Assembly (NCBI GenBank): GCA_035771175.1
Contig: CM069598.1
Location: forward strand, 79,501-143,500
DNA length: 64,000 bases
Direction: 5' to 3'
From: Paratinospora sagittata
Lineage: Eukaryota > Streptophyta > Magnoliopsida > Ranunculales > Menispermaceae
The notes under the pieces are model-generated. The model searched no databases and was not told the origin of the DNA. It saw only the letters and a list, made by a program, of their open reading frames with translations. The position numbers and the translations under genes are program-made. This document shows positions 36,756 to 50,200 of this stretch, piece by piece (position 1 is the stretch's first letter; every line of letters starts with the position of its first letter).

Positions 36756-37490
36756 TCAACTTTTCATTACATCTACTTTTCTCGCGTATGTTCCAGCCAC
36801 ATCGAAGTCTGCAAGAAGAGGTAGAACACATAGGTGTACAAGATTGTTTGACTGGTCTGACAACAACCCACCTCCAATCAGCTGCAAAATATAAGCTCGT
36901 GCATACTGTTGTATTTGGATTTCTGTCGCTTCTTCAAGTAAGTTTGAAACTCTTTCTCCAAGGGTGACTAGACTCAATCGTCCCCCGCGTCTTTCTTTCC
37001 CCACTGGCATGACCCCGAGCAACTCAGCCCATAAATCCCCATATTCAAGGTTGGTCGATCCCGTCACTGGTAGACCACCGACCGGCAACCCCAATTGCAC
37101 CTCGACATCTTGGAGTGTAATAGTCGCCTCTCCGACTGTAAGGTGGAAGGTATGGGTCTCTTGACGCCAACGGTCAATGAAGGCCGTAATTAAGTGTCAG
37201 TCCAACTGAATGAATCCAACACATGCTACCCCATAAAAACCAGCTCGCTGCAAGTATGGAATAATACGTGGGTCAAGTGGAAGTGTGCGATGGACCACAA
37301 CCTCCCTACATCGGCAATGCAACTCTTGCATTGGCTGCAAAAAAAAAAATTATATTGTCAATGAAAGACTTTATTCAAAAAAAAATTAAATATCAAAATA
37401 AAATGTGAGTACCTCTCCATCTCAAATGGGACCAGATCGATGACGGGCCTGCAACGACAGTACAGATGGATCTAAAGGGCCTGGATCCAT
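36756..37490 (-). pseudogene. plant mobile domain gene, N-terminal part
   Basis: Two exons on the minus strand: about 37487-37413 (MDPGPLDPSVLSLQARHRSG...) and about 37338-36780. The second reads LQRAGFYGVACVGFIQLD, then HLITAFIDRWRQETHTFHL, TVGEATITLQDVEVQLGLPV and QQYARAYILQLIGGGLLSDQ, ending at LPLLADFDVAGTY. This is the N-terminal half of a PMD protein. There are two in-frame TGA codons where the family has tryptophan (GPI*DGE, QLD*HLI). The frame leaves PMD homology at about 36785, close to the point in the protein where the fragment at 13484 begins. It belongs to the transposon whose end lies at 38724. Confidence 0.78.
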
Positions 37491-38039
37491 CTAACCTAGA
37501 TGAAATAACATTACATTTAATTAGCACATATTAGCATCAAAGATGATAAAATATTAGAAAAAAATCAAAATGAGACAATAAAACACTATATAATTATCGG
37601 TAGAGAACACTACAACTGCATGCGATAATCGGTATTGAACTCATCAAGTTTTGTTTTTATTAAATTCATTTGGGGTATATAAAGCAAAACCAAGAAAATT
37701 GCACTATAATATTTATACTTTACACTATAATATTTATATTTTTAACGTGACTAATTGCTAGTAAAATAATCTAAATAACAAATCAAGTTATTATATACTT
37801 GATTCTCACCGGAGAGGTCTTCGCAATGCTGCCTACTTTGACGTCGACACGAATCGTCTACAATATACGTGAGAATTAAAATCAAATTAGTCATTTGATT
37901 CAAATAATTTATACAACTCATCAAAACAAAATTATTTTTCATAAGTTACAAAAACCATAAAATATATCAAAAAAAAACTTACCCAATCAAATAAAATAAT
38001 TTGATGGAAGTGTTGTAAGCTAGGGAATGACGTCGCTCA

Positions 38040-38365
38040 CAAGAAGAAAGCGAGAGGGTTGACACAACGAGGAGGGAGAGAGAGAGACTTCCGACCACGG
38101 TGACGGCGATGGAGGAAGAAGTTGCAAAGAGAGAGAGAGAATGGCGTCGAGAGGGAGGGAGAGCACGAGCAGTCGCTCGAAGGAAATAGCGAGAGCGCCG
38201 ACACAGCGAGGAGGACGAGAGAGAGGCTTCCGGCGACGGCACGGAGGAAGGAGTTGCAGAGAGAGAGAGGGAATGGCGTCGAGAGGGAGGGAGAGCACGA
38301 GCAGAGAGAGACGGAATGGCGTCGCTCGCAAGAAGAGAGCGAGAGGCTTCCAGCGACGGCGATGG
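38040..38365 (-). repeat. GA-rich tandem repeat upstream of the PMD gene
   Basis: Two to three imperfect copies of a block containing GGCTTCC-GCGACGGC, GAGTTGCA and GAGAGAATGGCGTCGAGAGG. Overlapping Arg/Ser/Leu-rich frames here are by-products of the repeat. It lies between the PMD exon 1 and the element end, so it may be leader or subterminal sequence. Confidence 0.6.
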
Positions 38366-38439
38366 ACGAAAGAGTTTCATAAAGAAATTTGAGTGTGGGA
38401 TAGGTCGAAGAGGGTGGGGTCACGGGTACTTGTGGAGTT

Positions 38440-38724
38440 AGGTTTAGCAAATGCGTCTTTTAAAAAGACGCATTCACTTTAAAAAAAAAAAATTGTTAGG
38501 AAATGCGTCTTTTGAAAAACGTCTTCTATACAAAAAAAAAATTCATGGAAGACGTCTTTTGAAAAGACATCTTCTTAACTGCTCAAGCTCTCCAGCCCAC
38601 GTGACGTCTGTTTGTCAGCTGACTGGACCTTGAATAGTCAAACTAGGGCAAAACAGTAATTATTTGAATTTTGATAGTATTTGTGAAATTTTTTTATTTT
38701 TTAAAAGCAATCAAGTTAAAAGCA
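38440..38724 (-). mobile_element. terminus of the minus-strand PMD/MULE-like element
   Basis: Homologous to 16015-16333: AAGACG-containing palindromes, TTAACTGCTCAAGCTC, GACTGGAC(C/T)TT(G/A)AATAGTC, AAACTAGGGCAAAACAGT, then a TTAAAAGC end. The same end precedes the PMD N-terminus here and follows the C-terminus at 16 kb, so the family carries it at both ends in inverted orientation. Confidence 0.75.
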
Positions 38725-39131
38725 CCTCACCGGCGAGGTGTCCTCTTTTCGTTGAAAGCAGACTAATTCTTGTGAATTTAAAAATTTACAGGGTAAAGCA
38801 CCTCTTTCAATAAAATAGATAAGAATGGACTTAAATTCATAATAATGAATCCTTCAATCGCATGTAATAATTCGTTATCCGAACAAGCCAACCAACTCTT
38901 ATTTGGTAAATATCCTGTTCTGTTCTTAACCAATAGTAAATAGTGCTTAACAGGGGGAGTTGTTCTACATTTGTTCCTCTCTCTCTCTAAGAGAAAGAGA
39001 GAGATCTAATCTGAAAGACGTTTCTTCATTTCGACCCCAACGCGACAGAGGGGCGCTCGCCCGAACTCATTTCATCTCTGTGATGCTCTTTCTAATTTAT
39101 GCATGTGAGTAAATGTTTGGATAGATAATGG
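38725..39131. other. spacer, no gene
   Basis: Contains a CT/GA microsatellite (38976-39004) and nothing else I can support. Confidence 0.35.
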
Positions 39132-40552
39132 TTAGGGGCTTTTGACATGATTACCCTTCAAAAATAAAAAAAAATTACAAATGTCATCAAAACACAAACA
39201 TTGACCCATTTGCCATACTTTACTATTCAACATTCAGTCAGCCTACACACAAGCACCATGTGGGCGGTGGAGGTGAAGTTCTTAGGAAGACGTCTTTTGA
39301 AAAAATGCATTTCTTAGTGATTTTTTTTATAGGGAAGGCGTTTTTTTTAAAAGACGCCTTCCCTTTAACGATTTTTTTTAAGGCAAGGGAAGATGTCTTT
39401 TAGAAAGACGCCTTCCCTTGGCATGTTTTTTTTAATGAAAGGGTTTGCATCTTTTAGAGGTAGGTTTTAGTGTTTTGCTTAGTTTGCTGGAGAATTTTAG
39501 TATTTGTGAAGTTTGGATGAATTGAATTAGGAATTCACTGCCACCACTACTACCATTTGGCTCTCACAATATCTCTCTGCTCATTGATGAAAGCTAGGGT
39601 TTTTGTTGGTAATGGAAGAGAGAGAGAGTGGTCAAGTGAGGATTGCCGTTAATTTGAAGTGGGATTGGTTTGTTTATCGCAATATTGGGGAGCAAAACGA
39701 CTATCATTCTTCATGATTATGGCATTTTGAGAGCTTTTGAAACAAGTGTTTTTGTGGAGTTCATATCTTATGAAGAAGACAGTGCGAATGTGACATTGCA
39801 ACTAGGTTTGGAGGATCTTTGGAGCATGTTTCATTGAGTCACTCATTTGGACATGACCATGGAATCTGAGCCTTGAAGAACTTTTAGAATTACATAGTGC
39901 AGAGAGACTTCTTATCTGTGTAATTTTGTTAATAAGCTAATAACTCTGGCGAGATATGCGAAAACTGCAGTTCGTGATGTAAATATGTTGATGGTACTAT
40001 GCAGGAGGAATTTTGAAGTATGGGTTTGCAATTGAAGCTTGGAATTTCTCTTGGTCTTAGCAAGCAAGATTGAATTACCAGCTACAGAGTACAGGGTGCT
40101 ACTTGGAGAAGAACTTGATGGGGAGTTCTTAATTTTTGGTGCAGTTGGTTCAGGGTACTCTGGTTAATTTTGTATATGGACTGGGTTGCCTCACTCTCAT
40201 TCTCTTGCCCTCTTCATGTTGGTGTGTAGAAATTGGAAAGGGAATGCGTCTTTTAAAATAAAATAAAAAATTTAAAGGGAATGCGTCTTTCTAAAAGACG
40301 ACTTCTTTACCTTAAAAAAAATTTAAAGAAAAGGCGTCTTTTGAAAAAATACTTTCATTGTAAAAAAATGACGAAGACGTTTTTTTAAAAGATGCCTTCC
40401 TAAGAACTTCACCTCCCCTGCCTACGTGGTGCTTGTGTGTCGGCTGACTTAGCGTTAAATAGTAAAGTAAGTCAAATGAGTCAATATTTGTATTTTGATG
40501 ATATTTGTAAAAAAATTTTATTTTTTAAGGGTAATCATGGAAGAAGCCCTAA
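39132..40552. mobile_element. MULE-like element with long inverted ends, non-autonomous
   Basis: The first ~250 bp (TTAGGGGCTTTTGACATGA, then TTACCCTTCAAAAAT and GTGAAGTTCTTAGGAAG) are repeated inverted in the last ~250 bp (CTTCCTAAGAACTTCACCTC to GGGTAATCATGG and GAAGCCCTAA). The arms hold several AAAAGACGCCTTCC-type motifs, related to the PMD element ends. The interior (39450-40220) has no recognised gene. A target duplication is not clear; TGGTTAGG occurs just outside or at both ends. Confidence 0.75.
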
Positions 40553-41756
40553 TAGCCCTAGTGGTTAGGATTCGCATCTCACTTTGAATTGCAAAAGCAA
40601 GCATGGCAGTCCAACACTCTGCTCAAGATGCTGATAGTTGTTGCAATGACAGAACAAGGCATCAGATTCGAACTGGTACGAACAACCCCAACACTACTAA
40701 GTATGATTGGGGAATAACTTTCTCTGAGACTCGGTACTCTTGATTGTTACTGAAATTTCTTATCAGGAACGCTATGGACTTGTATTGCTCACATAATAAC
40801 TGCGGTTATTGGATCTGTAGTTCTTTCTCTTGCTTGGAGCACTGCTCAGTTAGGGTGGATAGCAGGCCCTGTTTCCATGCCCTGTTTTGCCATCGTCACT
40901 TATGTTTCTTCCTTCCTTCTCTCTGACTGTTATAGATCACCTCATTCAGTAACCGGAAGGAGAAATTCAACTTACATGGTTGCAGTTGAAGTAATTTTTG
41001 GTACTCTTTCTCTCTTTCTTTAGAATCAGCTTGCTTTCTCGTTTTTTCTAATTCTCTGGTTTAGTTTACAGTGTGCCATAAATTTGGGGGTACTTTACAC
41101 GTTTCAGAGTAGCTTTTTCTAGAGATTGTTTTTTTATCAAGTTGATCCCATGTGTTAACCAAAGGTAATAAATTTAATTTACTGTAGGGAGTTGTAAATT
41201 CTTAAAATATGAAATAACAATGTAGTTTAATTGCTTCTTCTTCAATTCTTCCTTTCTATTTCTCTGTTTTTCTATTCAATTTTTTTCATGGTATCAGAAC
41301 CATCATGGGCTCCTCCTTTTTTTCTGCTATCTACGCATGTTTAACAATGGAGGCTTCTCATCGGTTCATCTGTTGTTGCATTCTTGCTCTTCTTCATCTT
41401 GACACAGTTGAAGTTCTTTCGGATTTAGGCTCCGTAGCCATATTTCTCACTCCTCAACTCATCTTCGATCTCCCAAAATCCCATATCTCTTTCTATCTAA
41501 TACCTATCCATTTCTTCTCTGCAAACCCTTTAAACAATAACAACTGAATGCAAGCTTAAATCAAAGGTCCTCCATGAATGCAATACTCCTTTTTTTTTTC
41601 TCATCCTCATCATCTTTTTCTCATCAATCTGAGAGATCTGCAAAGTCACACAAATGTCTGCAAAATTCCTAGATCTTTCTCCATCTTCGTTGCAAAATGT
41701 TGCACAGGTATATCTTCCTTCTTCTTCACATCTCCTTGATTTTTCTCTTCCTCAAT

Positions 41757-41760
<4 letters not shown>

Positions 41761-41822
<62 letters not shown>
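41761..41822 (+). repeat. CT microsatellite (~31 units)
   Basis: An uninterrupted CT run inside the short-LTR element. Confidence 0.95.
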
Positions 41823-41826
<4 letters not shown>

Positions 41827-41954
41827 TGTTCTAGGGCGCATATGTTTCTTCACTACTTAACAACTTTTTGTTTTTGTTTTTTCTCACTTTCTTCTTGATT
41901 CATGAATACCAATTCAATCTTTGTTTCATCTTCTCCAACTTCTTCTTCTTCTAA

Positions 41955-42345
<391 letters not shown>

Positions 42346-44956
42346 AGATTAAAAAAAAAAAAAAAAGGTTTGCTTGTTCCTGTCTGTTTAGCTTTCTTGT
42401 TTGCATTAGGTTTAATTTACATGCTTATTGTTAACTTTTTGATAGATGTATTACAAGCTCATGGATGTTTTTCACAACTATGAGCTTGAGGGAGCATGTT
42501 AACCAGAGTTAATAAATTTAGTTTACTGTAGTTAATTGTAATGTGACTGGTTAGTTAGTTTAGGGTTTTGCTCTATATAATGAACTAGTTGTAAATTCTT
42601 AAAGTATGAAATAACAATGTAGTCTTTAGTTGCTTGTGTAGTTTCTTTCTTCTTCAACTCTTTCTTTCTATTTTTCTGTTTTTCTATTCAATTTCTGTCA
42701 CCATGTTAGTTCCGGTAAAAAGCAGACATGGGTATGTGGTTTGCTTCAGTATTTGAGCATGTTTGGAACCGGTATATGTAATCACTACTTCGACCAGTCT
42801 GAGGTACTTGCTCTCTCGTTGAAAGCCATCCTTGACTACTAGAATAACTAATTAATTAAAAACGGTTTAAAGCTTGAATCACAAGGGTGTGGCAAAAGTC
42901 GTTCATATGCCGACGTAATTCTTATTTGGTTCATTTTTATAGGTCTCGCCTTGATTAGGCTCCTGTATTTCTTTTTTCTTTTTTTTAACGATATTTTGTG
43001 TTTGCAGAGCAATTCAGAGATCAAACTGTTTCCACGAACAAGGTCACAAAGCTTCATGTGCATATGGAGATAGAATTTATATGTTACTATTTGGAGGTGT
43101 GCAAATTCTCGTCTCTCAGATACCTAACTTTCATAACATGGAATGGCTCTCAATTCTGGCAGCATTCATGTCCCTCTCCTACTCTTCCATTGGATTGGCA
43201 CTTGGCGTTGCCAAAGTAATAGGTAGGCATTAGTCCCTCTATATGATGATTGGATGAGTGTTGAAATATGGACTAGAACAAAAAAAGACATAGCTGTCTT
43301 TTTTTGGTTGCATGCAAGGCCAAATATCTATGTACATAAAAGGTGTAATATGTGATCAGACTTCAGATAGGTAGTATGACTTTTGTGACCAAGTATATAG
43401 AAGGAGAGGACAAATGCAGAAATCATCAAATTTGATTTTGAGTTTTAATGTGATTAATTAAATTGCAGGAAATGGATGGATCAAAGGGAGCATTGAAGGA
43501 GTCCCGACAATCACAACAGCTCAAAAAGTGTGGAAATTTCCCAAGGACTAGGAGACATTGCTTTTGCATACCCATACTCTCTAATTCTTATCGAGATACA
43601 GGTGATGGGTTTCATTCCCTTTTGCTCAGAAAATGTATTCTTGAAACATGATCAACTGTCAGTTTAAATTTTGTGCTGTTGTGAATAAGAAGTTGAACCA
43701 TTACATAACTTCCGTAAATGAAGGATACTCTAAAGTCACCACCGCTAGAAAACCAGACTATGAAGAAGGCGTCAATGGCAGCAATCTTCATCACCACCTT
43801 CTTTTACCTATGCTGTGGATGCTTTGGATATGCAGCCTTCGGAAACCAGACACCAGGAAATTTCTTGGCAGGGTTTGGATTCTATGAGCCTTACTCGCTT
43901 ATTGACTTTGCCCATGCTTGCATTGTCTCGTTCATCTAGTGGGAGGATATCAGGTTATGATTTTCCCTTCTCTCTCTTTCTCTCTCTGTTATTTTGGTAA
44001 CCTGGGTATCAAACCAATTTACGTGCACCGACTAATTCCCAAGGGCAAGTCTCAATGAGAGGAGAGAGTGGCGTCCCCTCAATGGATGCGTACCACCACA
44101 TGTTCACAAGCACAAGGGATTTTTTTTTTTAACAAAAGCCACGTCCACCCCTCCTGGCAACGAGACTTGAACTTATGTCCTTATAAATTATGAGTACAAG
44201 CTCTAACAATGTCACCATCTTGTTTGGTGGTTTTTTCTTTCTCAATAACTTGTTAATTAGATTGAAAATTGAAAGTAAGATTGACAACTGACTACCACAT
44301 ATATATATATGAGACAATCGCAAAACTCTTTAAATTATGAATTATCTCTCATTGTCATCTAACCTTTTATGTATACAGCTTGATAGGGCGTAATCTGTAT
44401 ATATACATGAAACACTTATGTTTTTTTTTCAGGTATATAGTCAGCCTATATTCGCTTTTGTTGAAAAATATCTGGCGGATAAATTCCCTAGTAGTGCGTT
44501 TGTCAACAAGTCTTATGCCATACATGTCCCTTTTGTGCCGGATTTCAGTCTAAATCTTCTCAGGTTTTGTTTTAAACCTGCTTATGTTCTATCAACAACA
44601 GGGATTGCGATGCTCTTTCCCTACTTCAACCAGGTCCTCGGGGTGTTAGGCTCCTTGAACTTTTGGCCTTTGGCTATATATTTCCCTGTAGAGATGTACT
44701 CTGTGCAGAGAAAGATCCAGAGCTGGACAAGAAGGTGGATTATTCTTCAGACTTTTAGCGTTGTTTGCTTGCTTGTAACGATACTGGCCTTAGTTGGATC
44801 TGTTCAAGGACTTATAAGTGCAAAGTTAAGTTAAGCTAAGAAGCTACTGTGTGATTCTTTTCAGCCCCAAAAAAAAATTGTCAATGCAAACAGACAATTT
44901 ATAATTAAAAAAGTATACCTTTTCATGTTATGATTACATGTTGTGCGTGTATAATT

Positions 44957-45520
44957 TTTTTTTTTAGAGTAAACAAATAAATATATTAATACTAAAAAAA
45001 AACCAAGGGCTACAAAATTGAGTACGAGCATTACTCAATGCAAACAGACAAAAGACAAAACAAGCATTCCCCCCAATTTCTAGACCAGTGATTCATAGAG
45101 TAGTCCCAACTAATATTAAAAGCCACCCACCAAGAACTAGCAAGAATTATAACATCGTTCCACGCATCCTCAACTCTCCTAGAAACACCGTCAAATATGT
45201 GGTGATGGTTATGCTCCATCAAAATCAGCTACATGGTTGCAAGTTTCATTGATCTCATAATCTTGACTTGCCTTCCGTTTAACCCACTAATATGAGTCAT
45301 TGATAATGATTCCTCTAATGACGTTGGTGCAGAAAAGTTACTCCCGAGTCTCTCCCTCCATTCCTCCCAGATTCTCTCGGAGTAAGGACACCGAAAGAAG
45401 ATATGGTCAGCTTTCTGAGGGAGCAGATAAATAAAAGGTGCCGCCTTTGAAGCTCTGTTAAACTTATTATATAGGTCATGATCCACTAAAATACTTTAAC
45501 TTTAGATGGAAAAGAGTTTC
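44957..45520 (-). mobile_element. L1-type LINE 3' fragment
   Basis: On the minus strand, 45480-45230 reads ADHIFFRCPYSERIWEEWRE, the zinc-binding domain found at the C-terminus of plant L1-type reverse transcriptases (zf-RVT). The minus-strand 3' side ends in an A-rich stretch (T-rich at 44960-44970 on the plus strand). The 5' part is missing, as expected of truncated LINE insertions. Confidence 0.75.
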
Positions 45521-46004
45521 CCATATCAAGTTGGCCTATATATAATACACTTAAAAAAATATAAAGTTTGATTTTGCGTAAAATAATAAATTTGTGATAA
45601 AAGGTTATATTATTTGTTCAATATTTAAATTTCTGATTAATATTAGTAAATAATTCTATAATAAGTTCGTGCATAGAATTAGAATCCTTGAATTCAGGAA
45701 TCTAATTTGAAAAGAATGGAAGGGGGAAGTAGAAAAGCCACAGGAGTTAGAGCAGGATTCATGTTGTTAGAAACCATTGAAGCTAAAATAGCTATAGCTA
45801 GTAAGTTGAAGCTGAGCAATGCATATAAAGCTATTATGAACAATGCTCACTTCATGTCTGGCAATATAGAAAGGAGATAAAAGAAGAGACAAATATCAAT
45901 CATGCAAATGAAAAACACGAATACTCCAGTACTATGTTACAAATCACTAGACTTGAAAGTTATAGTACAAGTTAAGGTTCAACAATGCATATCAAGCTAT
46001 TATT

Positions 46005-46660
46005 ATTTTATTTTATTTTATTTATTTTTTTTATTTTTTTTATTTTTTTTGAACAGAAACAAAAGTTAATTTATAAGCTAAAACCAATAAAATGAGAAGT
46101 ACTGCTGCCAAGGGCACCAGGGGTGCACCCAGGGAAAAACAGACCTGAAACACTACAGTAATGTCACAAATTACAATCCAGTTCAAAACTCTTTCTATCC
46201 TCTAAACCTGATGTAAACAGTTATCCCAATCTGGTAATGGTGAACCCTGGACTAATGCGGCAGCATGAACCCAAGAACTAACAGCAAACTTGATGTCCTC
46301 CCACAGTTTATTAATGTCCTTACTTCTATCATTGAAGATCCTATTATTCCTTTCCAGCCAGATATGCGAAAGAGTTGCAAAGGAAGCAATAAGCGCGCCA
46401 CCTCTTTGAATGTGCTGGATATAATGGCATCAAGAGACATAGACACGCAATCCTCAATGGAATTTGGGGAGGAGAATTTGCCCCCTGAAAAGCTGGCCCT
46501 TCTCTCCCAAATCCTCCTCGTCAAAGGGCACTGAAGTTCCTTCTAAGACTGCCCAAACAATGTTCTATCCACTGCTAAAAATCTTTTGGGAACTGTTGCT
46601 GATCCAAAGATATCCTAGCAGTACAACTATTCCTCTAGTAACAGCCTTGTGTTATTGACA
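46005..46660 (-). mobile_element. L1-type LINE 3' fragment, second copy
   Basis: The minus strand reads the C-terminal tail of plant L1 polymerases: NRIF-D-RS, INKLWEDIKFAVSSWVHAAA, then PLPDWDNCLH near 46225. It ends in a long A/T-rich tail (46000-46052 on the plus strand), the insertion's poly-A side. It is truncated and broken by stops. Confidence 0.75.
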
Positions 46661-47209
46661 ATTCTTTGATTCACAATGCTTCATCACTTCAACATTAATT
46701 TGAGGGGATTGGGATTTCTGGTAGTTCCACCTAGGCAGGCCACTAAAACAATGTAGAGAGAGTGGAAATTGCATGTGATTTTTTTTTTTTTTGGTCAGAG
46801 AAATTGCATGTGATTGAAACAAGTTAAACATGTACTGAAAGATTGAGGAAGAACTAAATTTGAAATTTTAATGATAACGTGTCTATATTTAGAAATTTTA
46901 AAATTAATAATGCAGTGATTTCTATTACTGATTATTGTTCCATGTGTTTACACGCTGAGAGCACGGTACAACAATAAAGGATAAGGCAGAATTACTTGTG
47001 ATCGAAATAAATAAATCGATTTACAAGAAAACATTGGTGGACCAACCTTTTACATTGAAAAATTTCGAAGCAACTTTGGCATGTGCCAGTCCAATGTTGC
47101 ATACCTGAAACTTGAATGCTGACAGATGGGTAAGCCTGCACTGCTGCTCCATCAGCCCAGTAAAAGAAGAAGAAAGAAAGAAAGAAAGAAAAGGCTTGGG
47201 TAGGAAATA
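46661..47209. other. spacer and 3' flank of the large minus-strand gene
   Basis: No gene. The part next to 47209 should be the 3' UTR of the downstream-transcribed gene; it holds a short GAAA microsatellite (47168-47192). Confidence 0.35.
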
Positions 47210-50200
47210 TTAGAAATATAAGTATGTTGATGGATCCAAAGAATTTTGTGTGTCTCGACAGAGAATAGACCGCGCTTCAACTATCGAACGAGGGGGCTCT
47301 ATGTCTTTGTCTTGCAGAGCATTTCCTTGCAGCCTCTGCATCTGGGAAGCGAAAGTATCATCCAGAACCTACAAAGTCAAGTGCTTCATAACACAACCAG
47401 CTATTTGCATGGAATAGCAATGATCTGTCTGTCTATATTATTTATACTATCTATTTCAAACAGATTGCACGCTAATAGCACACACAATTTAAATATTGGT
47501 TTCTTCCTAGAAAACGGTATCATTCTGTTAAATAACGATTAGATGAAAGAACTCACCCCGAGAGCATAATACGATCCATTGTACCATACTCGATTTTCTT
47601 TCCGGCTCTCTAGAAATTTCAACACAATCTAGTAACGCAGAAGTAAATATCATCAGATTACTAAACAAGGTGATGCGACACAATCATAATGTATAACTTG
47701 TTACCTGGCCCATTCTATCCCAAAATCCACGACAAATTGCTATAAATATCCAGCTAGAGAAAACTTCATGCAAGTTTGATATGGAGTCCATGAGATGGGA
47801 ACTCAGAGTTTGCATTCTTTCACGAACTTCAGCCTCCCCATCTGCCTCTTTTGTCTCCTCCAGGATTCTTTTAAGACGTGTGCTTCGATTGCTTTGCACC
47901 TAGAAGACATTTAAACAGTCATCTAAATCTCTTTTCTCTGTCATAGACAGACAATAGACCAAAATCCAACAACACAGCCGTAAAGTTAATCCCAAAAAAG
48001 TCGGGTATCAGGTATGCTATATGTTAAAAAAAAGACTATAATAATAATTTTTTAGAAGGGAAATGATGATAGATAGGTCTGTGATTCATCTGAAGGAGCA
48101 AAGCAGTTAAACCTGCCTTCTCCCCACGGCAATTTGATCAGCAGTTCCAAGAGGAAAACAAATGAAAAAATAAAAGAGAGGGAGGGAAGTAGATTTTTAT
48201 ATGTGATCTCTGTTGATTAAGAAAGGATGAGCTTGTGAGATGACGTGAAAAAGGAAGGATGAGTGAGTAAACAAATATTATGAAGGACATGGCTACCAGA
48301 ATCACTAGTGTCAAAAGAAGTGTTAGTGATGTGACGAAGAGTTGAAAGCAGATCTATCATCAAAGGGCCCAACCTCCTTACCACGAACTTTCTTCCACTA
48401 GTTATACATGAAGAGACGCAAAGATGGAAGACTAATAATTGAAGATACTAGTATGTTAAATGACACTTTATCTAAAAAGCTATGGCATTATAGGTGGAGG
48501 CCCAACAACGTATATCAAATTATTATAATTTCACAAACACCCCCCCCCCCCCCCCCCCCCAAAGAAAAAAATAAAACTTTAAGGAAACTACTTGACCTAA
48601 AAGCTATAACTGTTGAAGAGATAGAAGGATGTGACATGGAGCCCCTAAGGGAGTTGGATTATGATAGAGACCCAAACCTCTGAGGAGGGAACAATTTGTT
48701 ACCCACATATATGAGATTCACTCTAACTACTATCGAGAGGCCTTAACCAAGAGCCCAAGTGGTAATGAAGCAAAATAGAGGTGGCATGGGTCTGAACCAA
48801 AAAATATCGATCAGCTAGAAGTTGTTACAAATGGTATTAAAGTCAATCCTCAATCAAACACTATATGTGAGGCCCCTAATGGGGGTGGATTGTGATAGTC
48901 CCTCATCGAAAATGAAAAGTTTGTGATCTATAAATATGAGAATCTTTCTAACCACTATTGACATCTTTTTCAAGAGCCCAAGTGTGGTAAAGAAGAAAAA
49001 CCAGGATGACATGGGTCCAAGATCAAACAATATTGGGTAGCGAGGAGTCGTTACGAAGAAAACCAAAGCCAACAAAGAAACATGAACTCAAGTCTCTCAC
49101 AAAACCAAAGAGACCATGATCTATCACAAAACCAAAGCTTTGATACCATGTTAGGTGACAACTTCACATAAAAGTTATAGCTAAATAAGTGAAAGCCCGA
49201 CAATATGTATCTATCACTAGCATAGTATTGATGGAACATCAATCACATAGATCTACCAAAATTACCCCAAAATCCAGAATCAACTAGAGTTGATATTTAT
49301 ACATGAAGATGGAAACTTGTCAATAACAACATTAGTAGATTATGATCCTGAAGGAATAACACATGTAACATACCCTATGCAATTGATGTGCACAAATTAC
49401 TCCAATTGCTTTCATTATTTTTGCTCAATTAATAAACATAAAGAATATCTAGAGGAACTAACCTCTAAAATTTCAGTAATTGGCTGAAGTATGAATATGC
49501 TACTTGTTAATATGACATCATTATTTACATAAAATATATCTATCAAATCAAGATAAATATTGACTAGACCAGAATAACATATGTATTGTATTGAGATGAA
49601 CATTTGACAAGCAATGTCTTCATAGAAGAAATTTAGGAGGGGCCAACAATGATGTTGAGAACAATATGTTTGAGGACATTTTGGGATAGCTTCAATGGGA
49701 CAATAAACGAACGAGTCAACTGAGATGGTTTTATGCACGCGCAATAAGACATAAAGGGCAGTAAGAAATGCTTTGGTGTAAATTCATATCACTTTGAAAG
49801 ATGAGAGAAAAGTAGTAAACAAAGGAAAGAAAAATCTGATGGGTCATACATTGGCCAGAGCAGCAGTTCTATTATGGAGTTCAAAAGTGCAAGCAGTTTC
49901 ATTTTGATCACCCACATTACATAAGGTAACATATTACAATGTCAAGTATTGTTTAACAGATTAAAGTTTGCTCTCCTTTTATTTTTTACAACATAATGCA
50001 TGCTTTCCTTTCAACATTAGCAAACAAAAGAGTAAAGGATCTGCGAAAAACTACGAAAGAAATGAAATTGTGGATAATACTGACATTGTTCACGAGCTTC
50101 TCAACAGTTGCTTGCATGCAGTTTTTGTATTTTGTTCTCAAAAGAACGGTAATCCCATTCATTTGCTCTCCAAATACCACTTTCTTATTTTCAATGACAG

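Noticed and set aside
37979..38450. Overlapping Arg/Ser/Leu-rich frames on both strands
   Set aside because: Products of the GA-rich tandem repeat; no start context or domain.
48540..48560. Poly-C tract as a functional site
   Set aside because: Homopolymer in an intron among repeats; length is not reliable and no function is indicated.
49850..49925. Possible extra small exon of the 22-exon gene
   Set aside because: An open stretch exists, but it lacks an acceptor in phase, and joining 50085 directly to 47899 gives an exact frame and a family-like sequence (KLVNN then VQSNRSTRLK).
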